64,000 nt of DNA from UBA2589 sp965223235 (GCA_965223235.1 CBDCVV010000017.1:62001-126000), one strand, 5' to 3'; shown: positions 49,566 to 58,683, counted from the first letter of the stretch. Translations and numbers: made by a program. Notes: generated from the letters alone by a model not told the origin.

Positions 49566-52445
49566 TCACGAGTCGGCGTACGCCTCGATCGGAGGGCAGG
49601 AGCAGACTAGGTTCCGGTCGCCGTACGCGTTGTCGACCCGCCGCACGTGCGGCCAGAACTTCATCTCTCGGCTCCACGGGGCCGGCCAAGCGGCCTGGGA
49701 CCGGGTGTAGCTGCGAGCCCACACCTCAGCCGTCACCATCGCGGCCGTGTGAGGCGCGTTCTTGAGCGCGTTGTCTTCAGCATCGGATCTACCCTCTTTC
49801 ACGTCTTCGATCTCCGCTCGGATCGAGAGGAGCGCCTGGACGAGGCGGTCGAGTTCAGCACGACTCTCGGACTCCGTTGGCTCGATCATCAAGGTTCCTA
49901 CGACCGGAAAGGACACCGTCGGCGCGTGGAAGCCGTAGTCGATAAGGCGCTTCGCCACGTCTTCTTCGGTGATCCCGGTCGCCTTCTTTAGCGGTCGTAG
50001 GTCGAGAATGAACTCGTGGGCTACCAACCCATGTGTTCCACGATACAGCACCTCATATCGCTCCTCCAAGGATTTTGCCATGTAGTTGGCGTTGAGGATG
50101 GCGATCTCGGAGGCCCGTCGGACGCCCGTCTTGCCGAGCATCGCAATGTAGGCCCATGAAATCACCAGAATGCTCGCGCTTCCCCACGCCGCGCCCGACA
50201 CTGCACCGATCGCTTTCTCACCACCCGTCCTGTGGATGACGTGACCGGGTAGATACGGAGCAAGCTTCTGGTTGGCGCAGATCGGGCCCATCCCCGGCCC
50301 GCCCCCGCCATGCGGGATCGCGAACGTTTTGTGGAGGTTGATGTGGCACACGTCGGCCCCGTAGTCCCCGGGGCGCGCTAGTCCGACCTGCGCGTTGAGG
50401 TTCGCTCCGTCTAGATAGACGAGACCACCGTGCTCATGCACGATGTCGCAAGCCTCACGAATACCCTCCTCGAAGACTCCGTGGGTCGACGGATAGGTGA
50501 CCATAAACGCGGCAAGGTGCTCGCCATGCTGCACTGCTTTCGCCCGGAGATCATCAAGATCGATCGTCCCGTCTTCAAGGCTCTTGACCACGACAACCTT
50601 CATCCCCGCCATAACCGCGCTGGCTGGATTGGTCCCATGGGCGGAGGCGGGAATGAGACAAACATTCCGGTCTCCCTCACCGCGGTCCTCGTGGAATGCG
50701 CGGATCACGAGAAGCCCAGCATACTCGCCTTGTGCACCGCTATTCGGCTGAAGTGATGTCGCGACCATCCCACTGATCTCGGCGAGCCATTCTTCTAGTT
50801 CCTCGAAGAGCTGAGTGTAGCCCGCCGCTTGTTCCGTCGGTGCACACGGGTGGAGTCGCCCGATCTCCGGTGATGTCACGGCCGCCATCTCACTCGTGGC
50901 GTTCAGCTTCATGGTGCACGAGCCGAGGGGGATCATGCTCGTGTTGAGGGAGAGATCCCGAGACTCCAACCGATGTAGATACCGAAGCATCTCGGTCTCG
51001 GAGTGGTACTGGTTGAAGACCGGGTGCTGCATGTACGCCGATGAACGAGCCGCCCACTCTGGGAGCGCCGGTGCACCACCGTCGCGCGCTTGACTGCGCG
51101 AATCGAAGTCGGGCGCCGAGCCCCCATTAAAGACCGCGAATAGATCATCGACATCTTCGGGCCGAGTCACTTCATCAAGCGAGATGCCGAGCGTTCGGTC
51201 CCCGAAGTCCCGGAGGTTGATTCCGACGCTGTGAGCGCGCGCGAGAATCGAGCCCGCATCCCCGTCCGGACGTACTCGGATCGTGTCGAAGAATACGTCG
51301 GTCATTAGCTCGTGGCCCAACAGGCCCAATCCCCCGGCAAGCACACCGGTTAGGTCACGCACCCGCTGGGCGATTCGACGGATACCCTCAGGTCCGTGGT
51401 AGACGGCGTACGCACCCGCCATGATCGCGAGAAGCACCTGCGCTGTGCAGATGTTCGACGTCGCTCGCTCTCTACGAATGTGCTGCTCTCGCGTTTGCAA
51501 AGCCATCCGCAGCGCCCGATTCCCGTCGGCGTCGACGGACACCCCGATAATCCGACCGGGCAGCTTCCGCTTGAAGCTCTCGTGCGCGGCCATAAAAGCC
51601 GCGTGCGGACCGCCGAAGCCCATCGGTACTCCGAAGCGCTGTGAGTTTCCGACGACGACATCGGCACCCCATTCACCCGGCGGAGTCAGCAAGGCTAGCG
51701 ACAAGAGGTCAGCTGCGACCGCAACCGTCGCTCCGACCTTCTTCGCTTCACGAACGAATCCAGAGTAGTCGATGACCCGGCCATCGGTCGCGGGGTATTG
51801 CAGAAGCACACCGAACACGGAGTCGTCGAGTGTGAACCGTTCGTGGTCTCCAACGACGACATCAATCCCCAAAGGCCACGCGCGCGTCTTGACTACGTCA
51901 ATCGTCTGGGGATGGCAGAGCTCGGATACGAAGAAGGTGTTGGCTTCGGACTTGGCCTCGCCGTGCGCGAGGTGCATGGCTTCAGCTGCTGCGGTCGCCT
52001 CGTCAAGCAACGAGGCATTGGCGATCTCGAGGCCGGTCAAGTCGATGACCATCGTCTGGAAGTTCAGGAGGGCTTCCAAACGGCCCTGGGCGATCTCGGC
52101 CTGATACGGAGTGTATTGGGTGTACCAACCCGGGTTCTCCATGATGTTTCTGAGGATCACCCCCGGCGTGTGCGTATCGGAGTACCCCATGCCGAGGTAC
52201 GATCGAAACACCTGATTCCGCGACCCGATGTCGCGAATCCGCTCCAATAGTTCGGCTTCAGGGATCGCCGCGGGTAGCGCCAGATCTCCGCTGAACCGGA
52301 TCGACTCCGGTACCACGTCGTTGACCAACGCCGCGGTCGAGTCATACCCCAACTCCTGCAGCATGGACGCTTCATCCGCCGGAGCGGGGCCGAGGTGCCG
52401 AGCTTCGAAGTCCGGCGCGTGGTCGATCCGAGTCATAGCATCCAT
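49566..52445 (-). CDS. gcvP: Glycine dehydrogenase (aminomethyl-transferring), single-chain P protein
   Basis: 959 residues, the fused alpha/beta form. Decarboxylates glycine with PLP and passes the methylamine to lipoyl-GcvH. N-terminal half: FEARHLGPAPADEASMLQELG, YLGMGYSDTHTPGVILRNIMENPGWYTQYTPYQAEIAQGRLE. C-terminal half: GSCTMKLNATSEM, PNSGAQGEYAGLL, HGTNPASAVMAGMKVV, and PLP-binding Lys706 in INLHKTFAIPHGGGGPGMGP. Start is ATG 52445 or the ATG three codons later; no clear ribosome-binding site is visible. gcvH lies 66 bp upstream. gcvT is not in this window. Confidence 0.97.
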   Translation of the reverse strand: MDAMTRIDHAPDFEARHLGPAPADEASMLQELGYDSTAALVNDVVPESIRFSGDLALPAAIPEAELLERIRDIGSRNQVFRSYLGMGYSDTHTPGVILRNIMENPGWYTQYTPYQAEIAQGRLEALLNFQTMVIDLTGLEIANASLLDEATAAAEAMHLAHGEAKSEANTFFVSELCHPQTIDVVKTRAWPLGIDVVVGDHERFTLDDSVFGVLLQYPATDGRVIDYSGFVREAKKVGATVAVAADLLSLALLTPPGEWGADVVVGNSQRFGVPMGFGGPHAAFMAAHESFKRKLPGRIIGVSVDADGNRALRMALQTREQHIRRERATSNICTAQVLLAIMAGAYAVYHGPEGIRRIAQRVRDLTGVLAGGLGLLGHELMTDVFFDTIRVRPDGDAGSILARAHSVGINLRDFGDRTLGISLDEVTRPEDVDDLFAVFNGGSAPDFDSRSQARDGGAPALPEWAARSSAYMQHPVFNQYHSETEMLRYLHRLESRDLSLNTSMIPLGSCTMKLNATSEMAAVTSPEIGRLHPCAPTEQAAGYTQLFEELEEWLAEISGMVATSLQPNSGAQGEYAGLLVIRAFHEDRGEGDRNVCLIPASAHGTNPASAVMAGMKVVVVKSLEDGTIDLDDLRAKAVQHGEHLAAFMVTYPSTHGVFEEGIREACDIVHEHGGLVYLDGANLNAQVGLARPGDYGADVCHINLHKTFAIPHGGGGPGMGPICANQKLAPYLPGHVIHRTGGEKAIGAVSGAAWGSASILVISWAYIAMLGKTGVRRASEIAILNANYMAKSLEERYEVLYRGTHGLVAHEFILDLRPLKKATGITEEDVAKRLIDYGFHAPTVSFPVVGTLMIEPTESESRAELDRLVQALLSIRAEIEDVKEGRSDAEDNALKNAPHTAAMVTAEVWARSYTRSQAAWPAPWSREMKFWPHVRRVDNAYGDRNLVCSCPPIEAYADS

Positions 52446-52511
52446 TTAGCGGAGGCGGAGGGTCAGCCCAACCAGTCGGACCCTTCGTTTGGCAGGGAGC
52501 GGAGGCGCGAC

Positions 52512-52898
52512 TCAGCCGATGTGGGCCGCGTACCCGTCCGCAGAAAGAAGCGAGGACAGCTCCTCGGGGTTGCTCACCTTCAACTGGATCATCCAACCCG
52601 CTCCATAGGGGTCGGAATTGATCACCGATGGATCGTCGTCCAGTGCATCATTCACGGCTACAATCTCACCCTCGAGAGGGCAAAACAGGTCGCTCACAGC
52701 CTTCACTGCTTCGATCGTTCCGAACACGTCCATTCGACTGAAGGAAGTCCCACCGTCGGGTAGCTCGACGAACACAATGTCGCCTAACTCGCCCTGCGCG
52801 TAGTCGGTGATCCCGACGGCGTACACATCGGGCTCGCCCGTGGCCTTCAGGTACTCGTGTTCCTCGGTGTAGAACAGATCCGCGGGGATGTCGGACAT
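52512..52898 (-). CDS. gcvH: Glycine cleavage system H protein
   Basis: 128 residues from ATG 52898, which has AGGAGA six bases upstream; a TTG one codon earlier would be a less likely start. Lipoyl domain with Lys66 in GTIEAVKAVSDL as the attachment site. Other family features: YTEEHEYLKA, VGITDYAQGELGDIVFVELPDGG, GEIVAVNDALDDDPSVINSDPYGAGWMIQLK. It carries the aminomethyl group between the P, T and L proteins. Together with gcvP it forms a two-gene unit. Lipoylation might be started by the LipM-like enzyme at 44300. Confidence 0.97.
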   Translation of the reverse strand: MSDIPADLFYTEEHEYLKATGEPDVYAVGITDYAQGELGDIVFVELPDGGTSFSRMDVFGTIEAVKAVSDLFCPLEGEIVAVNDALDDDPSVINSDPYGAGWMIQLKVSNPEELSSLLSADGYAAHIG

Positions 52899-53131
52899 CA
52901 ACCGTCTCCTGGGTTCACTCTCGGTTCCCGCCGCAGGGTGGCGTGGCTCGACCGGCCGGCACGGCGCGCCTGAGGATGAAAGGGATTCGGGTGGAGGTCA
53001 ACCCTGATGAAGCCCCCGCGCGCAAACGGGCACCCTGCTGCCAAAAGGGGTACGCAGATATCCTCACTCCAAAGCGCTCCAACACACGTTTAGATTCCAT
53101 CTAGTCCACCTGCACAATCAATGAGAAGCCC

Positions 53132-54298
53132 ATGTCCACACTCCTCACTGTCGCCCGTCCGGCCCTTACCGAGCTTGCGGAGCAAGAAAGGATGTTTCGC
53201 GAAGCCATTCGGGAGTTCGCGCTCTCCGAGGTTGCTCCGCGAGTCGAGAAGATGGATCGCGAAGGAGCGATGGATCCGGCACTCATCGACGAGCTCTTCG
53301 GTATGGGGCTCATGGCTGTGGAAATCCCAGAAGAGTTTGGCGGTACGGGGGCCGACTTCTTCACTTCTGTCCTTGTGGTGGAGGAGCTCTCCCGGATCGA
53401 CCCTTCGGTCGGGGTGATCGTCGACGTTCAGAACACGCTGGTCATCAACGCCTTCGCCCGCTGGGCCACGGAGGACCAAAAGGCCCGCTTCTTCCCTCGC
53501 CTGGCATCTGACACAGTAGGCGCGTACGCGCTTTCGGAGGCGGGGAGCGGGTCGGACGCCTTCGCCCTGGCGTGCCGAGCAACCCGCGATGGAGACAGTT
53601 GGCTCCTGAATGGTCACAAGCTGTGGATTACGAACGGGAATGAGGCGGGCATCTTCATTGTGTTCGCCACCGTGGACCCTGACGCCGGCTACAAAGGGAT
53701 CACGGCGTTCGTTGTGGAGAAGGACTCGGACGGCTTCTCGATCGGCAAAAAGGAGGACAAACTGGGGATCCGGGCCTCCTCAACCACCGAGCTGATCTTC
53801 GAGAATGTCTCGGTCCCAGCAGAGAACGTCCTCGGAGAAGTGGGAAAGGGCTATAAGACTGCTATCGAGACGCTCAACGAGGGCCGGATCGGAATCGGTG
53901 CACAGATGGTCGGGCTCGCCCAAGGCGCCTTGGACCACACCGTAGGCTACGTTCAGGAACGGGAGCAATTCGGGCGTGCAATCGGGCGGTTTCAAGGGGT
54001 ACAGTTCCAACTTGCCGAAATGGCAACGGAGATTGAGGCGGCCCGTCTATTGGTATACAACGCGGCGCGTCTCAAAGACGCTGGCCAGCCATTCCTGACC
54101 CAAGCCGCGATGGCCAAGCTTTTCGCTTCGGAGTCAGCGCAACGGGTGGCGTCAACGTGCATTGACCTGCATGGTGGGTACGGATTTACCAACGAGTATC
54201 CTGTGGCGAAGCTCTATCGCGATGCCAAGATCGGCACGATCTACGAAGGCACTTCCAACATGCAAAAGCAGACGATCGCGAAGGCACTGATGCGATGA
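53132..54298 (+). CDS. Acyl-CoA dehydrogenase, short/branched-chain type
   Basis: 388-residue FAD enzyme introducing the alpha-beta double bond in acyl-CoA. N-terminal helices: MFREAIREFALSEVAPRVEKMDREG; FAD-binding middle: GAYALSEAGSGSDAFAL, LNGHKLWITNGNEAGIFIVFA, KLGIRASSTTELIFENVSVPAENVLG. C-terminal: GYVQEREQFGRAIGRFQGVQFQLAEM, LHGGYGFTNEYPVAKLYRDAKIGTIYEGTSNMQ with Glu372 as catalytic base at the usual short/medium/branched-chain position. The stop overlaps the tatA start (ATGA). No other beta-oxidation genes are adjacent. Substrate chain length is not resolved by eye. Confidence 0.95.
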   Translation: MSTLLTVARPALTELAEQERMFREAIREFALSEVAPRVEKMDREGAMDPALIDELFGMGLMAVEIPEEFGGTGADFFTSVLVVEELSRIDPSVGVIVDVQNTLVINAFARWATEDQKARFFPRLASDTVGAYALSEAGSGSDAFALACRATRDGDSWLLNGHKLWITNGNEAGIFIVFATVDPDAGYKGITAFVVEKDSDGFSIGKKEDKLGIRASSTTELIFENVSVPAENVLGEVGKGYKTAIETLNEGRIGIGAQMVGLAQGALDHTVGYVQEREQFGRAIGRFQGVQFQLAEMATEIEAARLLVYNAARLKDAGQPFLTQAAMAKLFASESAQRVASTCIDLHGGYGFTNEYPVAKLYRDAKIGTIYEGTSNMQKQTIAKALMR

Positions 54299-54480
54299 TC
54301 GGACCTCTTTCCTCCCTCGCTTTGACGTTCGGAGTCTGGGAAGCCGTTCTGGTTTTCGGCATGCTCATGCTGCTCTTCGGAGCAAAGAAGCTCCCTGAGT
54401 TGGCCCGCGGACTCGGTATCGGCATCAGAAACTTCAAGGGTGAGCTCCAGGCGCCGCCCGACGACGACGACGGAGTCTGA
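54295..54480 (+). CDS. tatA: Sec-independent translocase component TatA/TatE
   Basis: 61 residues: a membrane helix (GVWEAVLVFGMLMLLFGAKKLPELARGLG), the Gly hinge and the amphipathic helix of TatA, and an acidic end PPDDDDGV. The FGAKKLPELARGLG stretch is diagnostic. Forms the Tat pore that exports folded proteins with RR signals; the amidohydrolase at 2375 is a likely client. It starts 4 bp inside the acyl-CoA dehydrogenase gene and is followed 13 bp later by the TrmJ-like gene. No tatB or tatC is present in the window. Confidence 0.93.
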   Translation: MIGPLSSLALTFGVWEAVLVFGMLMLLFGAKKLPELARGLGIGIRNFKGELQAPPDDDDGV

Positions 54481-54493
54481 GGGCCGCCTATCC

Positions 54494-55246
54494 GTGACGG
54501 CCGCGTCACCCCTATCGCAGGTATCGATCGTCCTGGATCACCCTAAGGACGTTGTGAACATCGCCGGGGTTCTTCGGGTGATGAAGAACTTTGGGCTCCA
54601 AGACCTTCGTCTTGTCCGCCCGGACGAGTTCGATCCTCATCGACTCGAGGGCATAGCCCACCGCACCAACGATCTGATCGAACGCTGTGCGATGTTCGAC
54701 TCTTTGGGGGAAGCAGTCGCCGACGCCACCCTAGTGGTCGGGACAACGGCGCGAGCGCGGACTGCAGGCCTCTCATACGTCCGACCTTCGGAGGTCGCGA
54801 AAACGGTCGCAGCTGTTCCTGAGGGCGAGCGAGTTGTTCTCCTGTTCGGTCGAGAAGATCGCGGGCTCACCAACGAGGACCTCGATCGCTGCCACACGGT
54901 GTGCATCATTCCTACCACTCCGGACTACTCGAGTCTGAACCTGGCCCAAGCGGCACTGGTCCTGGCGTACGAGATCTTCTTGGCGATCGACGGCGGCCCC
55001 GCAGAGATGCCGCGCGGGCGGCGGGCGACCCGACTGCCCACTCAGGCCGAGTTGGAGCAGACGTTCGACGCGATAGCAGACGGCCTTGGGCGGATCGAAT
55101 TCTACAAGGCCCGTCGACCAGAAGCAGTGATGCGCACAATCCGAAGCCTCATCTCTCGGGCGAAGCCAGATCTTCGAGAGGCGCGCCTCTTAGCTGCGAT
55201 CGGGTTCGAGATCGGCGCTTATCTAGATAGGCGCAAGATTCGATGA
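54494..55246 (+). CDS. TrmH/SpoU family RNA 2'-O-methyltransferase, TrmJ-like
   Basis: 250 residues from GTG 54494 (VTAASPLSQ), which follows GAGGG; an ATG at 54440 in the same frame would overlap tatA and add residues without homology. SPOUT knot motifs: SIVLDHPKDVVNIAGVLRVMKNFGL (motif 1, Asn-x-Gly), VVLLFGREDRGLTNEDLDRCHTVCIIPTT (motif 2) and SSLNLAQAALVLAYEIF (motif 3), with GTTARARTAGL between. The C-terminal extension about 170-250 (LEQTFDAIADGLGRIEFYK) corresponds to TrmJ-like proteins that methylate position 32 of tRNA. S-adenosylmethionine is the donor. The exact tRNA target is inference. Confidence 0.92.
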   Translation: MTAASPLSQVSIVLDHPKDVVNIAGVLRVMKNFGLQDLRLVRPDEFDPHRLEGIAHRTNDLIERCAMFDSLGEAVADATLVVGTTARARTAGLSYVRPSEVAKTVAAVPEGERVVLLFGREDRGLTNEDLDRCHTVCIIPTTPDYSSLNLAQAALVLAYEIFLAIDGGPAEMPRGRRATRLPTQAELEQTFDAIADGLGRIEFYKARRPEAVMRTIRSLISRAKPDLREARLLAAIGFEIGAYLDRRKIR

Positions 55247-55358
55247 ACAATGACTGGTCAAGGATGGCGCGTGACACACGTTCATTGTCCTAGACCGGGC
55301 ACGCCCTCATTATGGGCCTTGTTCAAGGGTATCCTGCGAATCGCTCGCGACCTCCTCC

Positions 55359-56870
55359 ATGCCCCGAATCGATCGAGATTCCTCCGCTGCGCCGGAGAAG
55401 TACCGCTCCTTACTAGAGGCTAGCCGCCGCCTAGGAGGCAAGCTTACTCCTTCGGAGCTGCATGCTGCGGTTCACGAAGAGACAGCTGCGGTTCTCGACG
55501 CAGCCGGATTCTTCCTGGCACTGCACGACCAGACCCGCGATCTGGCCCGTGTGGTGTATGTGGCGGACGGTGGCCAGGGCGAGCACGCGGACATCTCGTA
55601 CCGGGGGTCGGACTCCGAAGTTCTGAGCGCTCAGAAGGCGTACGTCGTACAAGGCGACTTGGAACGATCGTCCTTAATGACGGTCGGAGATGAACGTCAG
55701 ATCGCACCCAAGTCCGCTATCGTCGCACCTCTACTGCACGAAGGGCGGGTACTTGGTGCGATGAGCGCGCAAAGCCCCCAAGAGGACGCGTACGATGAGC
55801 ACGATCTAGAGGTCCTCGAGGAACTCGCTTCAGTCGTCGCAGTCGCAATCTACAACTCTCAGCAGTTTCAGGAGTTGGACCGAAGACGGAAGGAGGCGGA
55901 ACAGCTGGAAGAGATCGGGCGGGCGCTTACGAGTAAGCTCGATCCGGACCAGGTGGTCCGCTTGGTGATTTCAGCGGTGTCCGATGTTCTCGAGGTCGAC
56001 GGTGTGGCTGTTTGGCTCAAAGATCCGCGCAAGGTCGGTCTTTGTCGGGTCGCGGATTCCGGCGGCGATATCGCACTGCCGGTCGGGTTGGACTGGGACC
56101 TGACCGGAGACCTCTTCGAGGCACTCATCGAGCGCCAACAATGGATCACGATCGACGATTTGGCCTCCACGGAACTACCTGCCAACGTCGCCGAGCACGT
56201 TACCGGGGGTTCGGCCGTGGGAGTGCCTCTGGTGCTCGGCGACAAGGTGGAAGGGATCGTGACGGCCGGGAGTCGTCAGCCTCGCCGCTTCGGCAGAGAA
56301 GAGGTCGCCGTCCTCCAGCGACTCGCTAACCAAGCGTGCGTCGCCCTCGGCAACGCGCGCCTTCACTCCAACTTGCACGCCCTGTCGCTCACAGATCCGC
56401 TCACAGGACTCCCAAATCGAAGACGCCTTCAAATCCATATGGACCACGAGGTCGCTGCCGCGCGACGCGGACGAAGCATGTCGATCGCCGTCTTCGACAT
56501 CGACAAGTTCAAGCAGTACAACGACGCTTTCGGGCATGTAGCGGGCGACCAGATTCTCAAGGCAGTCGGAAACGTTCTGGACAAGGAGAACCGGGCGATG
56601 AACATGGTCGCGCGCTACGGGGGCGATGAGTTCGTTTCAGTGTTGTCTGGAACAGGGACTGAGGGAGCGCGCAACTTCGTGGATCGGGTACAGAGATCGA
56701 TCCGCGAGAACGAGACGCTGTCGGGATTCGGGATTTCGATCTCGATCGGGTGCGCAGAGTTCGACCCGGAGACGATGGCAAGTGTGAACGACATCCTTCG
56801 CGCCGCCGATGATGACATGTACCAGGCTAAGGCGCGAAGACATGCGGAAATCCAGGCAGGCGAAGGGTAG
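55359..56870 (+). CDS. Diguanylate cyclase with two GAF domains
   Basis: 503 residues. GAF 1 about 20-170, GAF 2 about 185-335, GGDEF 340-495. Cyclase motifs: LTDPLTGLPNRRRL (344-357), FDIDKFKQYNDAFGHVAGD, and an intact active site RYGGDEF (419-425), so it should make cyclic di-GMP from GTP. The product-inhibition I-site (RxxD ahead of the active site) reads RAMN (412-415), so feedback inhibition may be lost. GAF ligands unknown. No signal peptide or membrane helix. The phosphatase gene starts 3 bp after its stop. A c-di-GMP source about 1-5 kb from the EPS genes is suggestive. Confidence 0.95.
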   Translation: MPRIDRDSSAAPEKYRSLLEASRRLGGKLTPSELHAAVHEETAAVLDAAGFFLALHDQTRDLARVVYVADGGQGEHADISYRGSDSEVLSAQKAYVVQGDLERSSLMTVGDERQIAPKSAIVAPLLHEGRVLGAMSAQSPQEDAYDEHDLEVLEELASVVAVAIYNSQQFQELDRRRKEAEQLEEIGRALTSKLDPDQVVRLVISAVSDVLEVDGVAVWLKDPRKVGLCRVADSGGDIALPVGLDWDLTGDLFEALIERQQWITIDDLASTELPANVAEHVTGGSAVGVPLVLGDKVEGIVTAGSRQPRRFGREEVAVLQRLANQACVALGNARLHSNLHALSLTDPLTGLPNRRRLQIHMDHEVAAARRGRSMSIAVFDIDKFKQYNDAFGHVAGDQILKAVGNVLDKENRAMNMVARYGGDEFVSVLSGTGTEGARNFVDRVQRSIRENETLSGFGISISIGCAEFDPETMASVNDILRAADDDMYQAKARRHAEIQAGEG

Positions 56871-56873
56871 CCG

Positions 56874-57677
56874 GTGGTGGATGGCCAGGATGAGGTCGCC
56901 AGCCTCCTCGAGTTAGCGACCGTCCTTGCACAGGAGGCCGGAGCGCTCACGCTCAAGCACTTCGGCGGCGTCGTCTCTCACGACGCCAAGACAGACGGGT
57001 CGCCGGTCACGGTCGCCGATCGAGCGGCTGAAGCGCTGATCCGAAAGCGCGTGGAGGCGCTACATCCGGATCATTCCATCCTCGGCGAGGAGTATGGCGA
57101 GTCGAACGAGGGGGCGCGGGTTCGGTGGATCCTCGATCCGATCGACGGTACTCGCTCGTTCATGAGAGGCATCCCCTTATACGGAGTGCTCATCGGCATC
57201 GAGCGCGACGGTGAGTCCGTTGTTGGAGTCGCCCACTTCCCTCCCCTCAACGAAACCGTCGCGGCCGGCCAAGGACTAGGATGCACCTGGAATGGAGATC
57301 CGTGCCGTGTCTCGTCTATCAGTCGAATTGAGGATTCGGTGATCTGTACCACGGACGTCGAGAGACTGCTCTCGGGGCCGCTCGCAACGGGTTGGCGAGA
57401 ACTGCAGCAACGGGCGTCATTCTCCCGGACCTGGGGTGACTGTTACGGGCACGCTCTCGTCGCGACGGGAAGGATCGAAGCGCAGGTGGACCCGATCATG
57501 GCTCCATGGGATGCGGGGCCCTTCTTGACGATCGCGACGGAGGCCGGTGGACGCTTCACCTCGATGGCGGGCCACCAAACGGTTCATGGCGGGTCGGGCT
57601 TGAGTTCAAACGGTGGTTTACACGAGGAGCTCTTGTCCACGTTGATCGGATCCGATGACGGGAGCCCTCTCGAATAA
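56874..57677 (+). CDS. Inositol monophosphatase family phosphatase, HisN-like
   Basis: 267 residues, Mg2+-dependent phosphatase. Metal and substrate motifs: DGSPVTVADRAAEALI (41-56), ILGEEYGE (70s), WILDPIDGTRSFMRGIPLYGVLIG (86-118), and the late APWDAGPFLTIATEAGGRFT. The stretch DPIDGTRSFMRGIPLYG is the form found in histidinol-phosphate phosphatases (HisN) rather than in SuhB-type inositol phosphatases, so histidine biosynthesis is a fair guess. GTG start at 56874, 3 bp after the cyclase gene. CysQ-type 3'-phosphoadenosine phosphatase is an alternative. Confidence 0.9.
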   Translation: MVDGQDEVASLLELATVLAQEAGALTLKHFGGVVSHDAKTDGSPVTVADRAAEALIRKRVEALHPDHSILGEEYGESNEGARVRWILDPIDGTRSFMRGIPLYGVLIGIERDGESVVGVAHFPPLNETVAAGQGLGCTWNGDPCRVSSISRIEDSVICTTDVERLLSGPLATGWRELQQRASFSRTWGDCYGHALVATGRIEAQVDPIMAPWDAGPFLTIATEAGGRFTSMAGHQTVHGGSGLSSNGGLHEELLSTLIGSDDGSPLE

Positions 57678-57688
57678 GCCGCTGCCCC

Positions 57689-58489
57689 TTATCGCGAAAG
57701 CTGAATGATGATCAGGGTAGCGGAGCCCACCAGCCCCAATATGACTCCGAGGTTGCTCAGGAAGCCGCCGTCTTGGGCCGGTACCGTGAGTTGGTCACCC
57801 GCCTGGAGGTTGAGTTGATCGACGGTAAATCCTTGGCGCACGAGTTCTCGAAGCTCCTCGCCGCCAAAGATCAGTTCCGAGCCCCGAGTCAGCTCCATGT
57901 CATCGGTATCGGCATCCTGTCCGGGCCCACCGGCCACCATAATGGTTTGTCCAAGGAGCATGTCCGCCGGCACGCGATAAAACCCCGGCTGACCAACTGC
58001 GCCTTGCACGGACAATCGCATGAGCCCCGTGGCTCGCAGGCGAGGCTCTCGAATGATGCGACCCAGAACCTCGGTGAGGTGGTCTTGCACCTCCGACCGA
58101 AGAACACCGCGGAGAGGGACGTCGGCGAAGCCGGGGACCACAACCGTGGGACCGTCCATTCCTGCCGTCACTTCTAGTGTATCGGGAAGGCCCGGCTCCT
58201 GCTCCACGAATAGGAAGATCGCGTCACCGACTCGAAAATCGCCCATCTCTAGGCGTTCGCGTAGTCGAGCGCTCGTGATCCGAGCGCTCGCCTTGAGTTC
58301 ATCCGAATAGCCGGGCGACTCGAGAATCAGCTCGTACCGATCGAGAAGCTCTTCGAGTGCAGCACGGGTCTGGAGTGAGCCCGTTGGATCCGCGTCAGCA
58401 AGAACCTGAGCGTGCGCCCGTCCGGGCTCACAACCCATCGCTGCAACGAGCATTAGGGTAAGGACAGGAAGTAGAGAAGTCTTAAGCAT
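57689..58489 (-). CDS. Polysaccharide export protein, Wza-like with SLBB domain
   Basis: 266 residues from ATG 58489 (TTGGAG two bases upstream); upstream in-frame codons lack homology. Signal peptide with a lipobox-like AAMGC near residue 20. The PES domain lies about 80-160 (FRVGDAIFLFVEQEPGLPDTLEVTAGMDGPTVVVPGFADVPLRGV), followed by an SLBB domain about 160-235 (LMRLSVQGAVGQPGFYRVPADMLLGQTIMVAGG). A C-terminal hydrophobic helix LGVILGLVGSATLIIIQL ends the protein. Wza-type proteins form the outer-membrane channel for exopolysaccharide. Partner of the Wzc-like kinase at 59756. No sigma-54 site visible upstream of it. Confidence 0.9.
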   Translation of the reverse strand: MLKTSLLPVLTLMLVAAMGCEPGRAHAQVLADADPTGSLQTRAALEELLDRYELILESPGYSDELKASARITSARLRERLEMGDFRVGDAIFLFVEQEPGLPDTLEVTAGMDGPTVVVPGFADVPLRGVLRSEVQDHLTEVLGRIIREPRLRATGLMRLSVQGAVGQPGFYRVPADMLLGQTIMVAGGPGQDADTDDMELTRGSELIFGGEELRELVRQGFTVDQLNLQAGDQLTVPAQDGGFLSNLGVILGLVGSATLIIIQLSR

Positions 58490-58549
58490 GACTCCAAGGT
58501 ACCTGCATTGGCGGAGAGCGGGTACACCCCATGTCGTGGCGCAGAAGTT

Positions 58550-58567
58550 ACGAGTCGTGTCACTCGT
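58550..58567. promoter_or_regulatory. Inverted repeat, candidate upstream activator site
   Basis: ACGAGT (58550-58555), spacer CGTGTC, ACTCGT (58562-58567): perfect 6-bp arms. Its centre is about 150 bp before the expected start of transcription from the sigma-54-type site at 58684, a normal distance for an NtrC-type enhancer. The heptamer GTGTCAC at its centre recurs at 62557-62563 near the activator gene start. Weak evidence. Confidence 0.3.
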
Positions 58568-58657
58568 GCTACAGTTCTCGGGGCAACCAGCCGATAATGA
58601 CACTAACGTCGAAGACCCGGAATCCTTGCATATTGAAGCACTGCTTGGTAGCGTCGA

Positions 58658-58680
58658 CACGAAACGTCACAGTTTTCGTG
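58658..58680. promoter_or_regulatory. 23-bp inverted repeat next to the sigma-54-type promoter
   Basis: CACGAAA (58658-58664) and TTTCGTG (58674-58680) are perfect 7-bp arms with a 9-bp spacer, ending 4 bp before the -24 element. The location suits a repressor or a promoter-proximal activator. No known regulator site recognised. Confidence 0.35.
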
Positions 58681-58683
58681 CTC

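Noticed and set aside
52976..53104. 42-codon plus-strand open frame between gcvH and the acyl-CoA dehydrogenase
   Set aside because: AGG touches the ATG with no spacing, composition is unremarkable and nothing suggests a function; could only be rescued by conservation.
52899..53131. Possible glycine riboswitch upstream of gcvH
   Set aside because: I looked for the conserved glycine-aptamer blocks on the minus strand and found none; the region shows only a ribosome-binding site near the gcvH start.
55238..55290. ACAATGA...TCATTGT imperfect dyad after the TrmJ-like gene
   Set aside because: Seven-base arms separated by more than 20 bases with no T-run; too weak to call a terminator or operator.
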